A stretch of DNA of 64,000 nucleotides from Oscillospiraceae bacterium (GCA_015067565.1 SVMF01000011.1:1-64000), one strand, 5' to 3'. Numbered from the stretch's first letter, positions 52,893 to 62,800 are shown. Program-made: numbers and translations. Notes: generated by a model from the sequence alone, not told the origin.

Positions 52893-54151
52893 TGGAACGG
52901 ACGATTTTTCACATCGATGCCAACAGCGCATTTTTATCCTGGACAGCCGTCTATCGTCTCAAGGTCCTGGGAGAGAAAGTGGATTTAAGGCAGATCCCAT
53001 CGGTCATCGCAGGGGATCGGGAAAGTCGGCAGGGGGTCGTGCTTGCCAAAAGCCAGCCGGCCAAGAAGTATGGGATCCAGACGGGAGAGCCGATCTTCAA
53101 GGCTCTGCAGAAATGTCCGAATCTGGTTATGGCACCGCCCGATTATGCGCTTTATGTAGAGGTTTCACGGCATTTTACCGCGCTTTTGCGACAATTTTCG
53201 CCCATGGTTGAGCAGTATTCCATTGACGAGGCCTGGGTGGATATGACGGGAACAGAAGGACTTTACGGCACACCGACAGCCGCAGCCGAGTTGATGCGCA
53301 GGCGCATCAATGAAGAGCTTGGATTTACCGTCAATATCGGCATTTCCTCCAACAAGCTCCTGGCGAAAATGGCAGGGGACTTTGAAAAGCCGAACAAGAT
53401 CCACACGCTGTATCCGTATGAAATCGAGAGGAAGCTGTGGTGTTTGCCGGTGCGAGATCTGTTTATGGTCGGCTCGGCCACGGAGCGCAAACTGCATCTT
53501 TTGGGGATCCATACCATTGGCGAATTGGCCGCGGCGGATCCGGAAATGATCCAAAAAAAGCTACACAAGCCGGGGGTATCGTTATGGCATTGCGCCAACG
53601 GCCGTTATTGCGATATGGTTGTCAATCAGCCGCCGGAAAACAAGGGCTATGGCAATGCCACAACACTTCCGTCCGATGTGCTCGATTCGCTTTCTGCCTA
53701 CAAGGTGCTTTTGTCACTGTGCGAAACTGTGGCAAGTCGAATGCGTGCAGACCTTAAAGCGGCCTGCTGTCTTTCTGTCAGTCTTCGCAGCAACGAGTTT
53801 CGGGATTTCTCACATCAGATGATGCTTCCTACTGCCACGGATGGCACCGATGAGCTGTTTCGCTACGCCTGCCACATTTTTGACGAGGCTTGGGACGGTC
53901 AAACGCCGCTGAGGCAGTTGGGCGTACATGCCACGCGCTTGCAAGACAGTGGTATGCGCCAGTATGATCTGTTTTTAGCCAACGGCACGCAGGACTACGA
54001 ACGCAAGGCGAGACTTGACAATGCGGTCGATGATCTGCGTGAAAAATATGGCGAGGGCATTTTGCGCCGCGCAAGATTTCTCGGGGAGAAGATCGTTTTG
54101 GCTGGCGGTTTGGCAAAAGAGCGCCGTACGGGTATCACGAAGCCCATTTGA
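52892..54151 (+). CDS. dinB: Y-family DNA polymerase IV
   Basis: The 419-aa protein has the Y-family palm motifs IFHIDANSAFLSW (Asp9) and YSIDEAWVDM (Asp122, Glu123). It also has the SSNKLLAKMAGDFEKP segment, helix-hairpin-helix-like thumb and little-finger domains, and a possible beta-clamp motif QYDLF. It performs error-prone lesion bypass. The frame is open upstream to 52865, but ATG 52892 gives the right N-terminus. The LexA box upstream implies damage induction. Confidence 0.92.
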   Translation: MERTIFHIDANSAFLSWTAVYRLKVLGEKVDLRQIPSVIAGDRESRQGVVLAKSQPAKKYGIQTGEPIFKALQKCPNLVMAPPDYALYVEVSRHFTALLRQFSPMVEQYSIDEAWVDMTGTEGLYGTPTAAAELMRRRINEELGFTVNIGISSNKLLAKMAGDFEKPNKIHTLYPYEIERKLWCLPVRDLFMVGSATERKLHLLGIHTIGELAAADPEMIQKKLHKPGVSLWHCANGRYCDMVVNQPPENKGYGNATTLPSDVLDSLSAYKVLLSLCETVASRMRADLKAACCLSVSLRSNEFRDFSHQMMLPTATDGTDELFRYACHIFDEAWDGQTPLRQLGVHATRLQDSGMRQYDLFLANGTQDYERKARLDNAVDDLREKYGEGILRRARFLGEKIVLAGGLAKERRTGITKPI

Positions 54152-54155
54152 TGCG

Positions 54156-54183
54156 TTGACATCGCAGAAAAACATGGTATAAT
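54156..54183 (+). promoter_or_regulatory. Promoter of cwlD-radA
   Basis: TTGACA (54156-54161) and TATAAT (54178-54183) are separated by 16 bp, directly after the dinB stop. Confidence 0.75.
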
Positions 54184-54222
54184 GAGTACAATACCGACAT
54201 AGCCTTGTCCGGAGGTGTCGGT

Positions 54223-54930
54223 ATGGTGAAAAAATATGTTATTTTTGTGCTTTTGCTCAGCACGCTTGTCGTTATCGGAGCGGCCGCAATGTCTGAGTTT
54301 GGTTCTGCAATCGCCGCATGGTCAGATCATGCGGAACCGAGTCGTACCATTGTGATCGACGCCGGACACGGTGGCGAAGATGGAGGCGCGATTGCTGTCA
54401 CGGGTCAAAAGGAGAGTCAGATCAACCTGGAGATCAGCCTGCGTTTGCGTGATTTTCTCCATCTGCTCGGCATCCGTACCGAGATGATCCGTACAAGCGA
54501 CAGAAGTGTTTACACTGAAGGTAATACGATTGCGCAGAAGAAGGTTTCTGACATCAGGCATCGTGTGGCAATGGTGGAGGACACACCGGGGGCGGTGTTG
54601 ATCAGCATTCACCAGAATCATTTTTCAGAGGAAAAATATCGTGGAGCTCAGGTGTTCTTCGGCCAAAGCGAAGAGAGCAAAGCCTTGGCGCAAGCACTGC
54701 AGGCGGCGCTGAAAGGGCAAGTCGATCCGAACAACCGCCGTGAATGCAAGCCCGCCCGGAATATTTACCTGATGGAGCATGTTCACTGCACGGCTGCACT
54801 GATCGAATGCGGATTTCTGTCAAATTATGCCGAAACGCAGCAATTGCTTGAGCCGAGCTATCAAAAGAAGCTCTCTGCCGCCATCGGATGCTGTATCTAC
54901 AACTTTTTGGAGGCAAAAAATGAAGTCTAA
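54223..54930 (+). CDS. cwlD: N-acetylmuramoyl-L-alanine amidase CwlD-like
   Basis: The 235-aa protein has one N-terminal membrane/signal segment (about 4-23) and an Amidase_3 domain with the zinc motifs IDAGHGGEDGG (His49), a Glu in QKESQ (Glu64), SIHQNHF (His130) and the catalytic LIECGFLSN. In spore-formers CwlD removes the stem peptide to start muramic-delta-lactam formation in cortex peptidoglycan. The size and single anchor match CwlD. GGAGGTG suits ATG 54223. It overlaps radA by 11 bp. Confidence 0.85.
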   Translation: MVKKYVIFVLLLSTLVVIGAAAMSEFGSAIAAWSDHAEPSRTIVIDAGHGGEDGGAIAVTGQKESQINLEISLRLRDFLHLLGIRTEMIRTSDRSVYTEGNTIAQKKVSDIRHRVAMVEDTPGAVLISIHQNHFSEEKYRGAQVFFGQSEESKALAQALQAALKGQVDPNNRRECKPARNIYLMEHVHCTAALIECGFLSNYAETQQLLEPSYQKKLSAAIGCCIYNFLEAKNEV

Positions 54931-56272
54931 GACCGTATTTCTCTGCACGAACTGCGGCAACGAGACGGCCAAATGGTCCGGTCGCTGTCCGTCGTGCGGA
55001 CAATGGAATACCCTTGAAGAATATACCCCTACACAAACCACAAGCAAAAGCTCGGTGCGATCCATTCCCGCTACGCAGCCGAAGCGACTGCGTGAGATCG
55101 AAAGCGATGCAGCAGTGCGTTTTACTACGGGCTTAGGAGAGCTGGATCGGGTACTCGGCGGTGGCGCTGTGCGAGGCTCACTGGTGCTTGTGGCCGGTGC
55201 ACCCGGTATCGGAAAATCCACCTTGCTATTGCAGATCTGCCAGTGTATCAGCAAGGAGCAGACCATCTTGTACATCTCCGGCGAGGAGAGCGCAAATCAG
55301 CTTAAGCTCCGCGCGCAAAGACTCGGCGTCGACAGCGACCGCCTGTTTTTGCTGTGTGAGACCAGCCTGGATGAGATCCTTGCCGCTGCGGATCGTCTAA
55401 AGCCGGATCTTCTGATCGTCGACTCCATCCAAACGCTCTACAGCGAGGAAAAGCCGGCCTCCGCCGGCAGTGTCACGCAGGTCAAAGAATGCACACTGCG
55501 CCTGATGCAGTACTGCAAGGGCAGTGGTGTCAGCGTTTTTGTCGTCGGACATATCAACAAGGAAGGCGCAATTGCAGGCCCCAAGGTGCTCGAGCACATG
55601 GTCGACTGTGTTTTGTATTTCGAGGGTGAAGAGCACACAACCTACAGGCTTCTGCGCGCTGCCAAAAACCGCTTTGGCTCGACCAACGAGATCGGTGTGT
55701 TTGAGATGATCGATCGTGGCTTGCGTGAGGTACCGAATCCGTCAGAAATGCTGCTTTCAGGCAGACCAGAGAATACGCCGGGCAACTGTGTTGCCTGCGT
55801 CATGGAGGGAAGCCGACCGATCCTTGCTGAGGTGCAGGCCTTAGTCTCTCCCACCACGCTTACAAACCCGCGCCGCAGCGCAAACGGATTTGACTATAAC
55901 CGCGCAGCCATGCTCCTTGCAGTTCTGGAAAAACGAGGCGGCCTGCGCTTTTCCACCTCCGATGTGTATCTGAATGTCATCGGTGGTTTGCGCCTGGACG
56001 AACCAGCGGCAGATATGGCAGTTGTCCTGTCGGCAGCCTCCGCGCTGTTGGACAAGCCCATCAGCGACACCCTTGCAGCTGTCGGGGAAGTGGGTCTGAC
56101 GGGAGAAATTCGTGCCATTGGACAGCTTTCGCAGCGTCTGAGTGAGATGCACCGCCTTGGTTTTACGCAGTGCGTAATCCCGAGGAGCGGCAGCGCAGAT
56201 ATCAAGGCCCCTGATGGATTGGAGCTGCTGCGTGTGCGTAACATTCGTGAGGCCCTGGCCGTCACTTTCTGA
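54920..56272 (+). CDS. radA: DNA repair protein RadA (Sms)
   Basis: The 450-aa protein begins with a C4 zinc finger (Cys9, Cys12, Cys23, Cys26), followed by a RecA-like core with Walker A GAPGIGKST and the RadA-specific KNRFGS motif, and a C-terminal Lon-like domain (VGLTGEIRAIGQL). RadA is a helicase-like factor in branch migration during recombination repair. GGAGG fits ATG 54920. Confidence 0.95.
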   Translation: MKSKTVFLCTNCGNETAKWSGRCPSCGQWNTLEEYTPTQTTSKSSVRSIPATQPKRLREIESDAAVRFTTGLGELDRVLGGGAVRGSLVLVAGAPGIGKSTLLLQICQCISKEQTILYISGEESANQLKLRAQRLGVDSDRLFLLCETSLDEILAAADRLKPDLLIVDSIQTLYSEEKPASAGSVTQVKECTLRLMQYCKGSGVSVFVVGHINKEGAIAGPKVLEHMVDCVLYFEGEEHTTYRLLRAAKNRFGSTNEIGVFEMIDRGLREVPNPSEMLLSGRPENTPGNCVACVMEGSRPILAEVQALVSPTTLTNPRRSANGFDYNRAAMLLAVLEKRGGLRFSTSDVYLNVIGGLRLDEPAADMAVVLSAASALLDKPISDTLAAVGEVGLTGEIRAIGQLSQRLSEMHRLGFTQCVIPRSGSADIKAPDGLELLRVRNIREALAVTF

Positions 56273-56282
56273 GGAGATTTCT

Positions 56283-57290
56283 ATGCCAAGTGTAAAATAT
56301 TTTTTCCGTGTTCTCAAGGGAATGCGCTTTGATAAGCTGAATAAGATGCTGACCGTTGTCAAGGAAAAAAGCGGCCACTGCAAGGCTCGAACCTTCTGCA
56401 GTATGCTGTGGTGCACAATGCGTTACGGTGCAGGTTACTATGACTATGTCATGTTTGGCTTCTACGACATGAACGGCAAGCAACGCAACACCTATCTAAC
56501 GCGCGTGCGCAATAAAAAGGTCTGCGAATTGATGAATGATTATTCTTTTGCCGAGGAATTTGACGATAAACTTCGTTTCAATGTTCGATTTTCTAAGTAT
56601 CTGAAACGGCAAACCCTGAACGGTCATACATGCACGCAGGAGGAATTTGACGATTTTTTGCGAGACAAGACCGCATTTTTTGCCAAGCCGAATCACGGCT
56701 CCTGCGGCAACGGTGTTGAAAAGCTCTATGTCGCAAATTTCAAAGATTCTGCCGCGCTGCTGGAGTATATTCGCATGAAAAAGCTCTATATCATCGAGGA
56801 ATCGCTTGCGCAGCATCCCGATATGGCCAGGCTTCATCCCGATTCCGTCAATTCTATCCGCATTGTTACGGACCTGGTTGACGACGTGATCCATATTGCC
56901 TATGTGATGGTAAAAATGGGCAGGGGAGGCGGCTGCTGCGACAATACAGGCCAGGGAGGGGTGATCTGCCGTGTGGATGAAAAGAACGGCAGGATCATTT
57001 CCGTTGCGACGGACGACTATTTCAATGTCTTTGATAAGCATCCTGATACAGGTGTTTCCTTTGTCGGTTACCAGCTGCCGATGCTGGATGAGGCCATCTC
57101 CCTTGTGAAACAGGCGGCGCTGGAGATTCCGAAGATGCGCCATATCGGCTGGGATGTCGCCATCACGCCCGACGGCCCGGCGATCATTGAGGGAAATGAA
57201 TATCCCGGCACGGATCTTTGCCAGCTCGCGCCGCATTATCCTGAAAAGTGCGGACTTTGGCCGTATTATAAGAAGCTACTGAAGTTGTGA
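56283..57290 (+). CDS. Sugar-transfer-associated ATP-grasp family protein
   Basis: The 335-aa product has an ATP-grasp pattern: FFAKPNHGSCGNGVEKL as the glycine-rich lid, YIIEESLAQHP, NSIRIVTDL, and a metal-binding end GWDVAITPDGPAIIEGNEYPG. It matches the 'sugar-transfer associated' ATP-grasp group, thought to ligate an amino or carboxyl group in surface glycans. It follows radA by 10 bp with GAGGAG, an unusual neighbour. The frame is open upstream but ATG 56283 fits. Confidence 0.82.
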   Translation: MPSVKYFFRVLKGMRFDKLNKMLTVVKEKSGHCKARTFCSMLWCTMRYGAGYYDYVMFGFYDMNGKQRNTYLTRVRNKKVCELMNDYSFAEEFDDKLRFNVRFSKYLKRQTLNGHTCTQEEFDDFLRDKTAFFAKPNHGSCGNGVEKLYVANFKDSAALLEYIRMKKLYIIEESLAQHPDMARLHPDSVNSIRIVTDLVDDVIHIAYVMVKMGRGGGCCDNTGQGGVICRVDEKNGRIISVATDDYFNVFDKHPDTGVSFVGYQLPMLDEAISLVKQAALEIPKMRHIGWDVAITPDGPAIIEGNEYPGTDLCQLAPHYPEKCGLWPYYKKLLKL

Positions 57291-57306
57291 GGATCGGAGG
57301 CATACC

Positions 57307-58248
57307 ATGCAAGGAATACAGATAAATTTCCTTACCCATGCGCAAAATGTCTTGCGGCAAGTCCGCCGTGTCATTGTCGGCAAGAACAACACCTTGACCT
57401 GGGTCTTTGCCGCCATGCTGGCGAAGGGTCACATTCTGATGGAGGACATTCCCGGTGTCGGAAAAACAACCATGGCGCTGGCCTTTGCAAAATCACTTGG
57501 CCTGAAAACCGGCAGAGTGCAGTTTACGCCCGATATTCTTCCGTCCGATGTCGTCGGATTCAGCATCCTCGATCAAAACGACGGCAAGATGGTCTACCGC
57601 CCCGGTGCGGTATTTTGCAACATCTTTCTTGCTGATGAGCTCAACCGTGCCACCAGCAGAACGCAATCTGCGCTGTTGGAAGCCATGGAGGAGGGGCAGG
57701 TAACCGTTGACGGCATCAGCTATCCCCTGGAGCAGCCATTTATCGTCATCGCAACGCAGAACCCAACGGGAGCGGCCGGCACGCAGCCTTTGCCCGACAG
57801 CCAGACAGACCGCTTCATGCTGCGCTTGTCGCTCGGCTATCCTTCCTTGGAAGACGAGATCTCCATGGTCACGAGCAGGCAGGGGGCAGACCCTCTGAAG
57901 GATCTTTCGCCCATTATGAAGGCAAGTGATCTCATTGCGATGCAGGAGCTCGTTTCTGAAACCTATGTTTCCCGTGAGGTTACGGCTTATGCCGTCAAGC
58001 TGGTGCAGGCGACACGAACCAACACTGTTGTTGCCAGAGGCGCAAGTCCGAGAGCGACCCTTGCCCTCATTTCGCTTTCAAAAGCGCTGGCAAGACTCAA
58101 CGGAAGAGATTTTGTCGTCCCTGCGGATGTACAGAGTTCATTTGTTCAGGCGGTTGCGCACCGAATTGAGCTCCATGCCAACGTGCAGCAAACGGCTGAA
58201 CAGGTTCTGCAGACGATCGCACATGGCATCGTCCCGCCGAAGCCGTAA
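57307..58248 (+). CDS. MoxR family AAA+ ATPase
   Basis: The 313-aa protein has Walker A DIPGVGKTT near residue 45, Walker B FLADELNRA near 104, and the MoxR motif TQNPTGAAGTQPLPDSQTDR. MoxR ATPases act as chaperones for maturation of secreted or membrane complexes. The next two genes, DUF58 and a transglutaminase protein, are its standard partners. CGGAGG precedes the ATG. Confidence 0.93.
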   Translation: MQGIQINFLTHAQNVLRQVRRVIVGKNNTLTWVFAAMLAKGHILMEDIPGVGKTTMALAFAKSLGLKTGRVQFTPDILPSDVVGFSILDQNDGKMVYRPGAVFCNIFLADELNRATSRTQSALLEAMEEGQVTVDGISYPLEQPFIVIATQNPTGAAGTQPLPDSQTDRFMLRLSLGYPSLEDEISMVTSRQGADPLKDLSPIMKASDLIAMQELVSETYVSREVTAYAVKLVQATRTNTVVARGASPRATLALISLSKALARLNGRDFVVPADVQSSFVQAVAHRIELHANVQQTAEQVLQTIAHGIVPPKP

Positions 58249-58250
58249 CT

Positions 58251-59168
58251 ATGCTGAGGCGGAGAGTACTGTACTTAACCTGTCTGGTCGGGTGCATCGG
58301 TTTTTATATTGCATATCGTGAGTGGATGGCGTGGCTGTTTTTGGTCACGCTTGCTGTGCTTCCTTGGTTCAGTTTGCTGATCAGCCTGCCGTCCATTTTA
58401 TTTTTGAAGGTAAGAACCTTCCCGACACGAAAGCTTCAGCTCGGGCAGGAGCTTGCCTTGGCTTTGCAGGTAACCTCCTTTTTGCCTGCGCCGCCGATCA
58501 CATGGCGATTTACCTATCACTCCGGCTTTGACGAAAAGACCTATGTAATCAAAAACACAAACACCTTCCAACCGAAACATTGCGGAAAATATACAATCGG
58601 CGTTAAAAAAGGGAGAAAATACGACTTTTTGTCACTGTTCCGTTTCCCCTTCGGGAAAAAGCTGCAGCAGACGGTCTATGTCCTTCCGACACCGATCAAG
58701 GTCGAGAATCTGCCCGATCTGGAAAAGAGTCTTTGGGTCGGTTGGAAGCCAAAACCCGACGGTTTTTCCGAAGTACACGACCTGCGCGAATATCGTCCCG
58801 GTGACAACCTGCGTCAGATCCATTGGAAGCTGAGTGCGAAAACCGGGAAATATATCTACCGTGAACCGCTCAGACCGCTGAGAAAGCGGCCACTTCTGAC
58901 CATATGTCTGTGCGGAAGTGAAGACGTTTTAGATCGCAAGCTCGGAAGACTTTTGTATGTCAGCTCGGAGCTTTTGAAGCTGGAGTTAACACATGAGCTG
59001 CGCTGTATGGCGCGGGATCGGGTGTATTCCTTCCGCATTTTGGATCAGAAATCCTTGGAAGAGGCAGTGGTATCCATTCTTTCGCTCTGTCCATGTGCCG
59101 CAGAGCACGCAATGAGCGAAAAATCCGCTTGGCAATACCATATCGGAGGTGATCCGAATGAAGCTTGA
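58251..59168 (+). CDS. DUF58 domain protein
   Basis: The 305-aa protein has two membrane helices near the N-terminus (about 8-45) and the DUF58 motif GFSEVHDLREYRPGDNLRQIHWKLSAKTGK near 165-194, split here as VHDLREYRPGD then IHWKLSAK. It has a von Willebrand-A-like fold in related proteins. It begins 2 bp after moxR and overlaps the next gene by 11 bp. Confidence 0.9.
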   Translation: MLRRRVLYLTCLVGCIGFYIAYREWMAWLFLVTLAVLPWFSLLISLPSILFLKVRTFPTRKLQLGQELALALQVTSFLPAPPITWRFTYHSGFDEKTYVIKNTNTFQPKHCGKYTIGVKKGRKYDFLSLFRFPFGKKLQQTVYVLPTPIKVENLPDLEKSLWVGWKPKPDGFSEVHDLREYRPGDNLRQIHWKLSAKTGKYIYREPLRPLRKRPLLTICLCGSEDVLDRKLGRLLYVSSELLKLELTHELRCMARDRVYSFRILDQKSLEEAVVSILSLCPCAAEHAMSEKSAWQYHIGGDPNEA

Positions 59169-61179
59169 CAAGTGGTGCTCTGCACTGTGTGCGTTTTTAC
59201 TTGCATTTTCCCTGAGTTTTTCGTGTGTGAACTGCATCATCACGGCCTTCAAGTTGTCGATTTTGGTTGATTATACGGCCTTGGCGGTATATTGTGCGGT
59301 ATTCTCGGCGGTTTGCTGTGCGCTTTTCACGCTTCGTTGGACCTTTATTGTGCCGCTTCTTATGATGGCCCTGGCCTTCTTGGGCTGGAAGTACGGCTCA
59401 TTGGAATGGAGCATCAAGAACCTGCTGCACACCATCTCAAGAGAGTATCACAATGGCTACGGTTGGGGCATCCTGAGCTGGAGCGTAGATGGTCTTCAAA
59501 GTGCAGACTTTACCGCGGCCTTCATGCTGATCGCAACGCTGATCAGCTCATCTGTGAGCTGGACGGTGTGCCAAAGGAGACCCTGCTTTGTCGCAATTGC
59601 CGGTACGTTCATTCCGTTTATTCTTTGCACCTTTTTGCTCAAAACCGTACCCGACGAAACCTGGCTGCTGATTTGGCTGATGAGCCTGCTTTTACTTCTG
59701 CTCACGCAGGCCAGACGTCGACAGAAACCGCGAGAGGCGAACAAGCTGACACTATTTTTACTCCTGCCGCTTTTGATCGCAGGCTTTACCCTGCATCACT
59801 ATGTGCCGAAGGAGGATTACAAATACCGTGACCTGGCCGAAAAATGGCTTGCGTCGATTCAATCGCTGTTTGAAGACGAGGTTCCCTTTCGTGTCAGTGG
59901 CAATTCTGAATCTGTCGAGCTGTCGCAGGTGGGACCACTTGAGAATACCAATGAACCTGTGATGTATGTTTCTTCCGGCGTGGAACGGGTGTATTATCTG
60001 CGCGGACGCGCTTACGACACCTATACCGGTACGCTCTGGAAGGACTCTGAAAAGCGAAACGATCTTCCATGGCCGCATTCGGGTATGCAGACGGACACCT
60101 TAAAAATCCGCACGAAAGAAGTCGAACCGCTGATTTATGTTCCTTATTTTTCGGATCCGGACTACGTGTACAAAAATCAACTCATCAACGATCAGAGCCT
60201 ACAGCGATATGAAATGCCGGTATATTCTATTTTGCCGTACGGGTTATATTCCTCGTATCCTGTGACACCGCTATACGATCACCACAGCCTGACATATCTG
60301 CCGACGCACGTCAAGCAATGGGCCGAGCAGACACTGAAGCAAATCGATGGATATGCTGATTGGCTGACCGAAGAGGACCTCGGATCGTTGATTTTGGAGT
60401 ATGTGTCGACCTCTGCAAGATATCGCCTGAATACTCCGAAAATCCCGTCCGATTGCACGAATTTTGCGCAGTGGTTTTTGGAAGAATCGGACACCGGCTA
60501 TTGCGTCCATTTTGCAACAGCTGCGGCCGTTTTGCTGCGTGCCGCAGGCATTCCAACGCGGTACGTGACAGGTTACTGCATAAAGACCGCAGAAGGCCGT
60601 GAGGTGACGGTATATGAGCGTAATGCGCACGCCTGGGTCGAATACTGGGATCTCAATTATGGTTGGCAGATTATGGAGGCTACGCCGTCTGATGCAGCAT
60701 CGGATTCCGAAGAAGCAACTGCGCCAACCCAAACCCGACCTCCCACAACAAGGCCCGCAACAACACGGCCAACAAAACCAACAAAGCCTGCGGGTAGTAC
60801 GGCCGCACAACCGAAGAAAGAAAGCAATCCATACAGCTTGATTTTTTGGCTTTGTGTGATAATTTGTGCTATGGTCGGCGTTGTGTTGCTGCAGGCAAAA
60901 CTGCGAGTCAGCCGTAGAAATTATCGCCGGAAGCAAGGCAATTCCAACGAGCGATTGCTTTATACACGGAAATTGATCTGCAAGGCCGATAAAGTCTTAC
61001 AACGCGATCCACACGATGCCGTTTACGACCTGGCACTCAAGGCAAGATTCAGCGCGCATCGGATCAGCCAGGACGAATTGCGCTTAGTGGAGAGCCATTG
61101 GAGGGACAGTATCACGCAGATGAAAAAGCTTCCGTGCTACCGTCGCATCTACAACAGAATCATTCTTGCGCTGTATTAA
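59158..61179 (+). CDS. Transglutaminase-like membrane protein (TgpA-like)
   Basis: The product of 673 aa has five or six N-terminal membrane helices (to about residue 220) and an external transglutaminase core with the Cys in DTGYCVHFATAAAVLLR and the His/Asp in NAHAWVEYWDLNYGW. A Thr/Pro-rich linker (about 520-550), one more helix (near 563-583) and a C-terminal cytoplasmic domain follow. It forms a MoxR-DUF58-TgpA system, whose physiological role in Clostridia is unclear. GGAGGTGAT suits ATG 59158; GTG 59149 is an alternative. Confidence 0.9.
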   Translation: MKLDKWCSALCAFLLAFSLSFSCVNCIITAFKLSILVDYTALAVYCAVFSAVCCALFTLRWTFIVPLLMMALAFLGWKYGSLEWSIKNLLHTISREYHNGYGWGILSWSVDGLQSADFTAAFMLIATLISSSVSWTVCQRRPCFVAIAGTFIPFILCTFLLKTVPDETWLLIWLMSLLLLLLTQARRRQKPREANKLTLFLLLPLLIAGFTLHHYVPKEDYKYRDLAEKWLASIQSLFEDEVPFRVSGNSESVELSQVGPLENTNEPVMYVSSGVERVYYLRGRAYDTYTGTLWKDSEKRNDLPWPHSGMQTDTLKIRTKEVEPLIYVPYFSDPDYVYKNQLINDQSLQRYEMPVYSILPYGLYSSYPVTPLYDHHSLTYLPTHVKQWAEQTLKQIDGYADWLTEEDLGSLILEYVSTSARYRLNTPKIPSDCTNFAQWFLEESDTGYCVHFATAAAVLLRAAGIPTRYVTGYCIKTAEGREVTVYERNAHAWVEYWDLNYGWQIMEATPSDAASDSEEATAPTQTRPPTTRPATTRPTKPTKPAGSTAAQPKKESNPYSLIFWLCVIICAMVGVVLLQAKLRVSRRNYRRKQGNSNERLLYTRKLICKADKVLQRDPHDAVYDLALKARFSAHRISQDELRLVESHWRDSITQMKKLPCYRRIYNRIILALY

Positions 61180-61180
61180 A

Positions 61181-61213
61181 AAATCACGGTGGCTCATCGA
61201 GCCGCCGTGATTT
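61181..61213. terminator. Bidirectional terminator between convergent genes
   Basis: A 15-bp stem (61181-61195 with 61199-61213, with one G-T pair) lies between the transglutaminase gene and the HAD gene. The T tract is best on the minus strand (GATTTTTTA). It overlaps the last HAD codons. Confidence 0.8.
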
Positions 61214-61826
61214 CGTTATACAGTTCTTCTACCGTCATGCAGATCGTTTTTGCGCCTAATGAGGCAAGCTGCTGCGGCTCCCGATATCCCCAACCGACTG
61301 CAATACAAGGAATTTTTGCATGATTCGCAGTTTGCAGATCCACTTCGCTGTCGCCGATGTAAAGCGCATCCGTTCCCATTTCACGCATGGCTGCCAAAAC
61401 CATATCCGGCGCAGGTTTTTTAGCATTGACCGTAGATTCACCATAAGCACAATCGATCAAGCCTTCAAAGTAGATGTCCTTCAAGGTTTGCACCAACTCA
61501 TGCGCCTTGTTGGATACGATGCAGATCTTATGGCCATCTGCTTTCAAACGCTTCAAAAGATGCAATATTCCCTCATACGGGTGTGTTTCGTCATAACAGT
61601 GCAGGGTGTAATAGGCCTTCATTTCCGCCAGAATTTCGATCAAATTCGGGCAGGGGAGTGGTAACGAGCGCATCATCAGCATCTTCAAGCCGTCTCCGAC
61701 AGCAAGTCGAATTTCTTCGATCGTCCGTTCAGGGTAGGAATGCTTTCTGAGTGCAAAATTCACTGCATTTTGCAGGTCCTTGAGCGTGTATAGCAGAGTG
61801 CCATCCAAGTCAAATATCAGATTCAT
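61194..61826 (-). CDS. HAD family hydrolase (phosphoglycolate phosphatase-like)
   Basis: The 210-aa protein has the four HAD motifs: FDLDGTLL at the start, IVSNKA near 105, a Lys in NAKKPAPDM, and YIGDSEVDLQTA. The cap is the small helical type of Gph/PpaX enzymes. It likely dephosphorylates a small metabolite such as phosphoglycolate or pyrophosphate. It overlaps the recombinase gene by 4 bp. Confidence 0.88.
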   Translation of the reverse strand: MNLIFDLDGTLLYTLKDLQNAVNFALRKHSYPERTIEEIRLAVGDGLKMLMMRSLPLPCPNLIEILAEMKAYYTLHCYDETHPYEGILHLLKRLKADGHKICIVSNKAHELVQTLKDIYFEGLIDCAYGESTVNAKKPAPDMVLAAMREMGTDALYIGDSEVDLQTANHAKIPCIAVGWGYREPQQLASLGAKTICMTVEELYNEITAAR

Positions 61827-62800
61827 TCTTCGTCCTCCTTTATAATGCGAGAGATCGGATTGGCCTGAGCCGCGATTTTCAGCTCCGTATTTTCAATATG
61901 CGTGTAGATCTCCGTCGTGTTCAAATGCTCGTGCCCCAGAACCTCCTGCACAGTCTTGATATCTACGCCATTGCCTACCATCAGGGTTGCTGCAGTATGG
62001 CGCAGCTTATGCGCAGAATACTGACTTGCGTCCAAGCCTGCGGCCAGCATATGCTTTTCCACAAGACGATGTACCGCCGTAACGCTGATGCGATTTCGCT
62101 TCTGCGACACGAAAAGTGCTTTGTTGTCGACCAGTGTCATATTCCTTCGGATTGCCATATATTCATCGATAGCTGTCTTGCACGCTGTGCCAAAATAAAC
62201 AATACGTTCCTTATTACCTTTGCCGCTGACGCGGATGCGGTCTTCGTAAACATCAGAAATATTGAGTCCGACCAACTCGGATCTTCGAATACCACAGCTT
62301 AAAAATAGCATCAGTATTGCGTAATCACGCTTTTCGTTCTTGCCACGAACCGCTGAAAGTAACCGTTTGGATTCCTCCAATGTGAGATATTTCGGCAAGG
62401 ATTTACGGATTTTTGGAAATTCAACATCCTTGACCGGATTTTCGACAAGCTGCTTGGTTCGAACCGTCAAATATTTATAAAAGGATTTGATGGCTGATAA
62501 TTTCCTGGCACGAGCGGCCGCACCAATTCCGTCAGCGCGATCGTTGGCAAGATACGACAGAAAATCAAAGATCTCAGTGATCGTAATCCTTTCGATAAAT
62601 TTCAGATCAACTCTCCGAATGTCGATCTCCTCCAAGGGAGTGTCATACGGCATATTGTCTTCCATAAGCTTGACAAACCGCAGAAACATCCGGATATCAA
62701 GATAATATTCCGATATCGTCTTCTGCGATTGGCCTTTAATGGTTTCGTGATAGGATAAGAACTCTCGTAAAACCTGCGGACAATCATGATAGGTTTGCAT
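61823..62800 (-). CDS. Tyrosine recombinase (XerC/XerD-like)
   Basis: The 325-aa protein has a SAM-like N-terminal core-binding domain and a catalytic domain with the tyrosine recombinase residues: Arg in CGIRRSELVGL, Lys in GKGNKERIV, HxxR in SAHKLRHTAA, and GHEHLNTTEIYTH with the nucleophilic Tyr. The N-terminal domain is slightly long for XerC/D. It may be a chromosome-dimer resolution enzyme or the integrase of a lost element. Its neighbours are a HAD gene and a degenerate IS-rich spacer, so the second reading deserves thought. GGAGGTAAAAA precedes the ATG. Confidence 0.87.
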   Translation of the reverse strand: MQTYHDCPQVLREFLSYHETIKGQSQKTISEYYLDIRMFLRFVKLMEDNMPYDTPLEEIDIRRVDLKFIERITITEIFDFLSYLANDRADGIGAAARARKLSAIKSFYKYLTVRTKQLVENPVKDVEFPKIRKSLPKYLTLEESKRLLSAVRGKNEKRDYAILMLFLSCGIRRSELVGLNISDVYEDRIRVSGKGNKERIVYFGTACKTAIDEYMAIRRNMTLVDNKALFVSQKRNRISVTAVHRLVEKHMLAAGLDASQYSAHKLRHTAATLMVGNGVDIKTVQEVLGHEHLNTTEIYTHIENTELKIAAQANPISRIIKEDEE

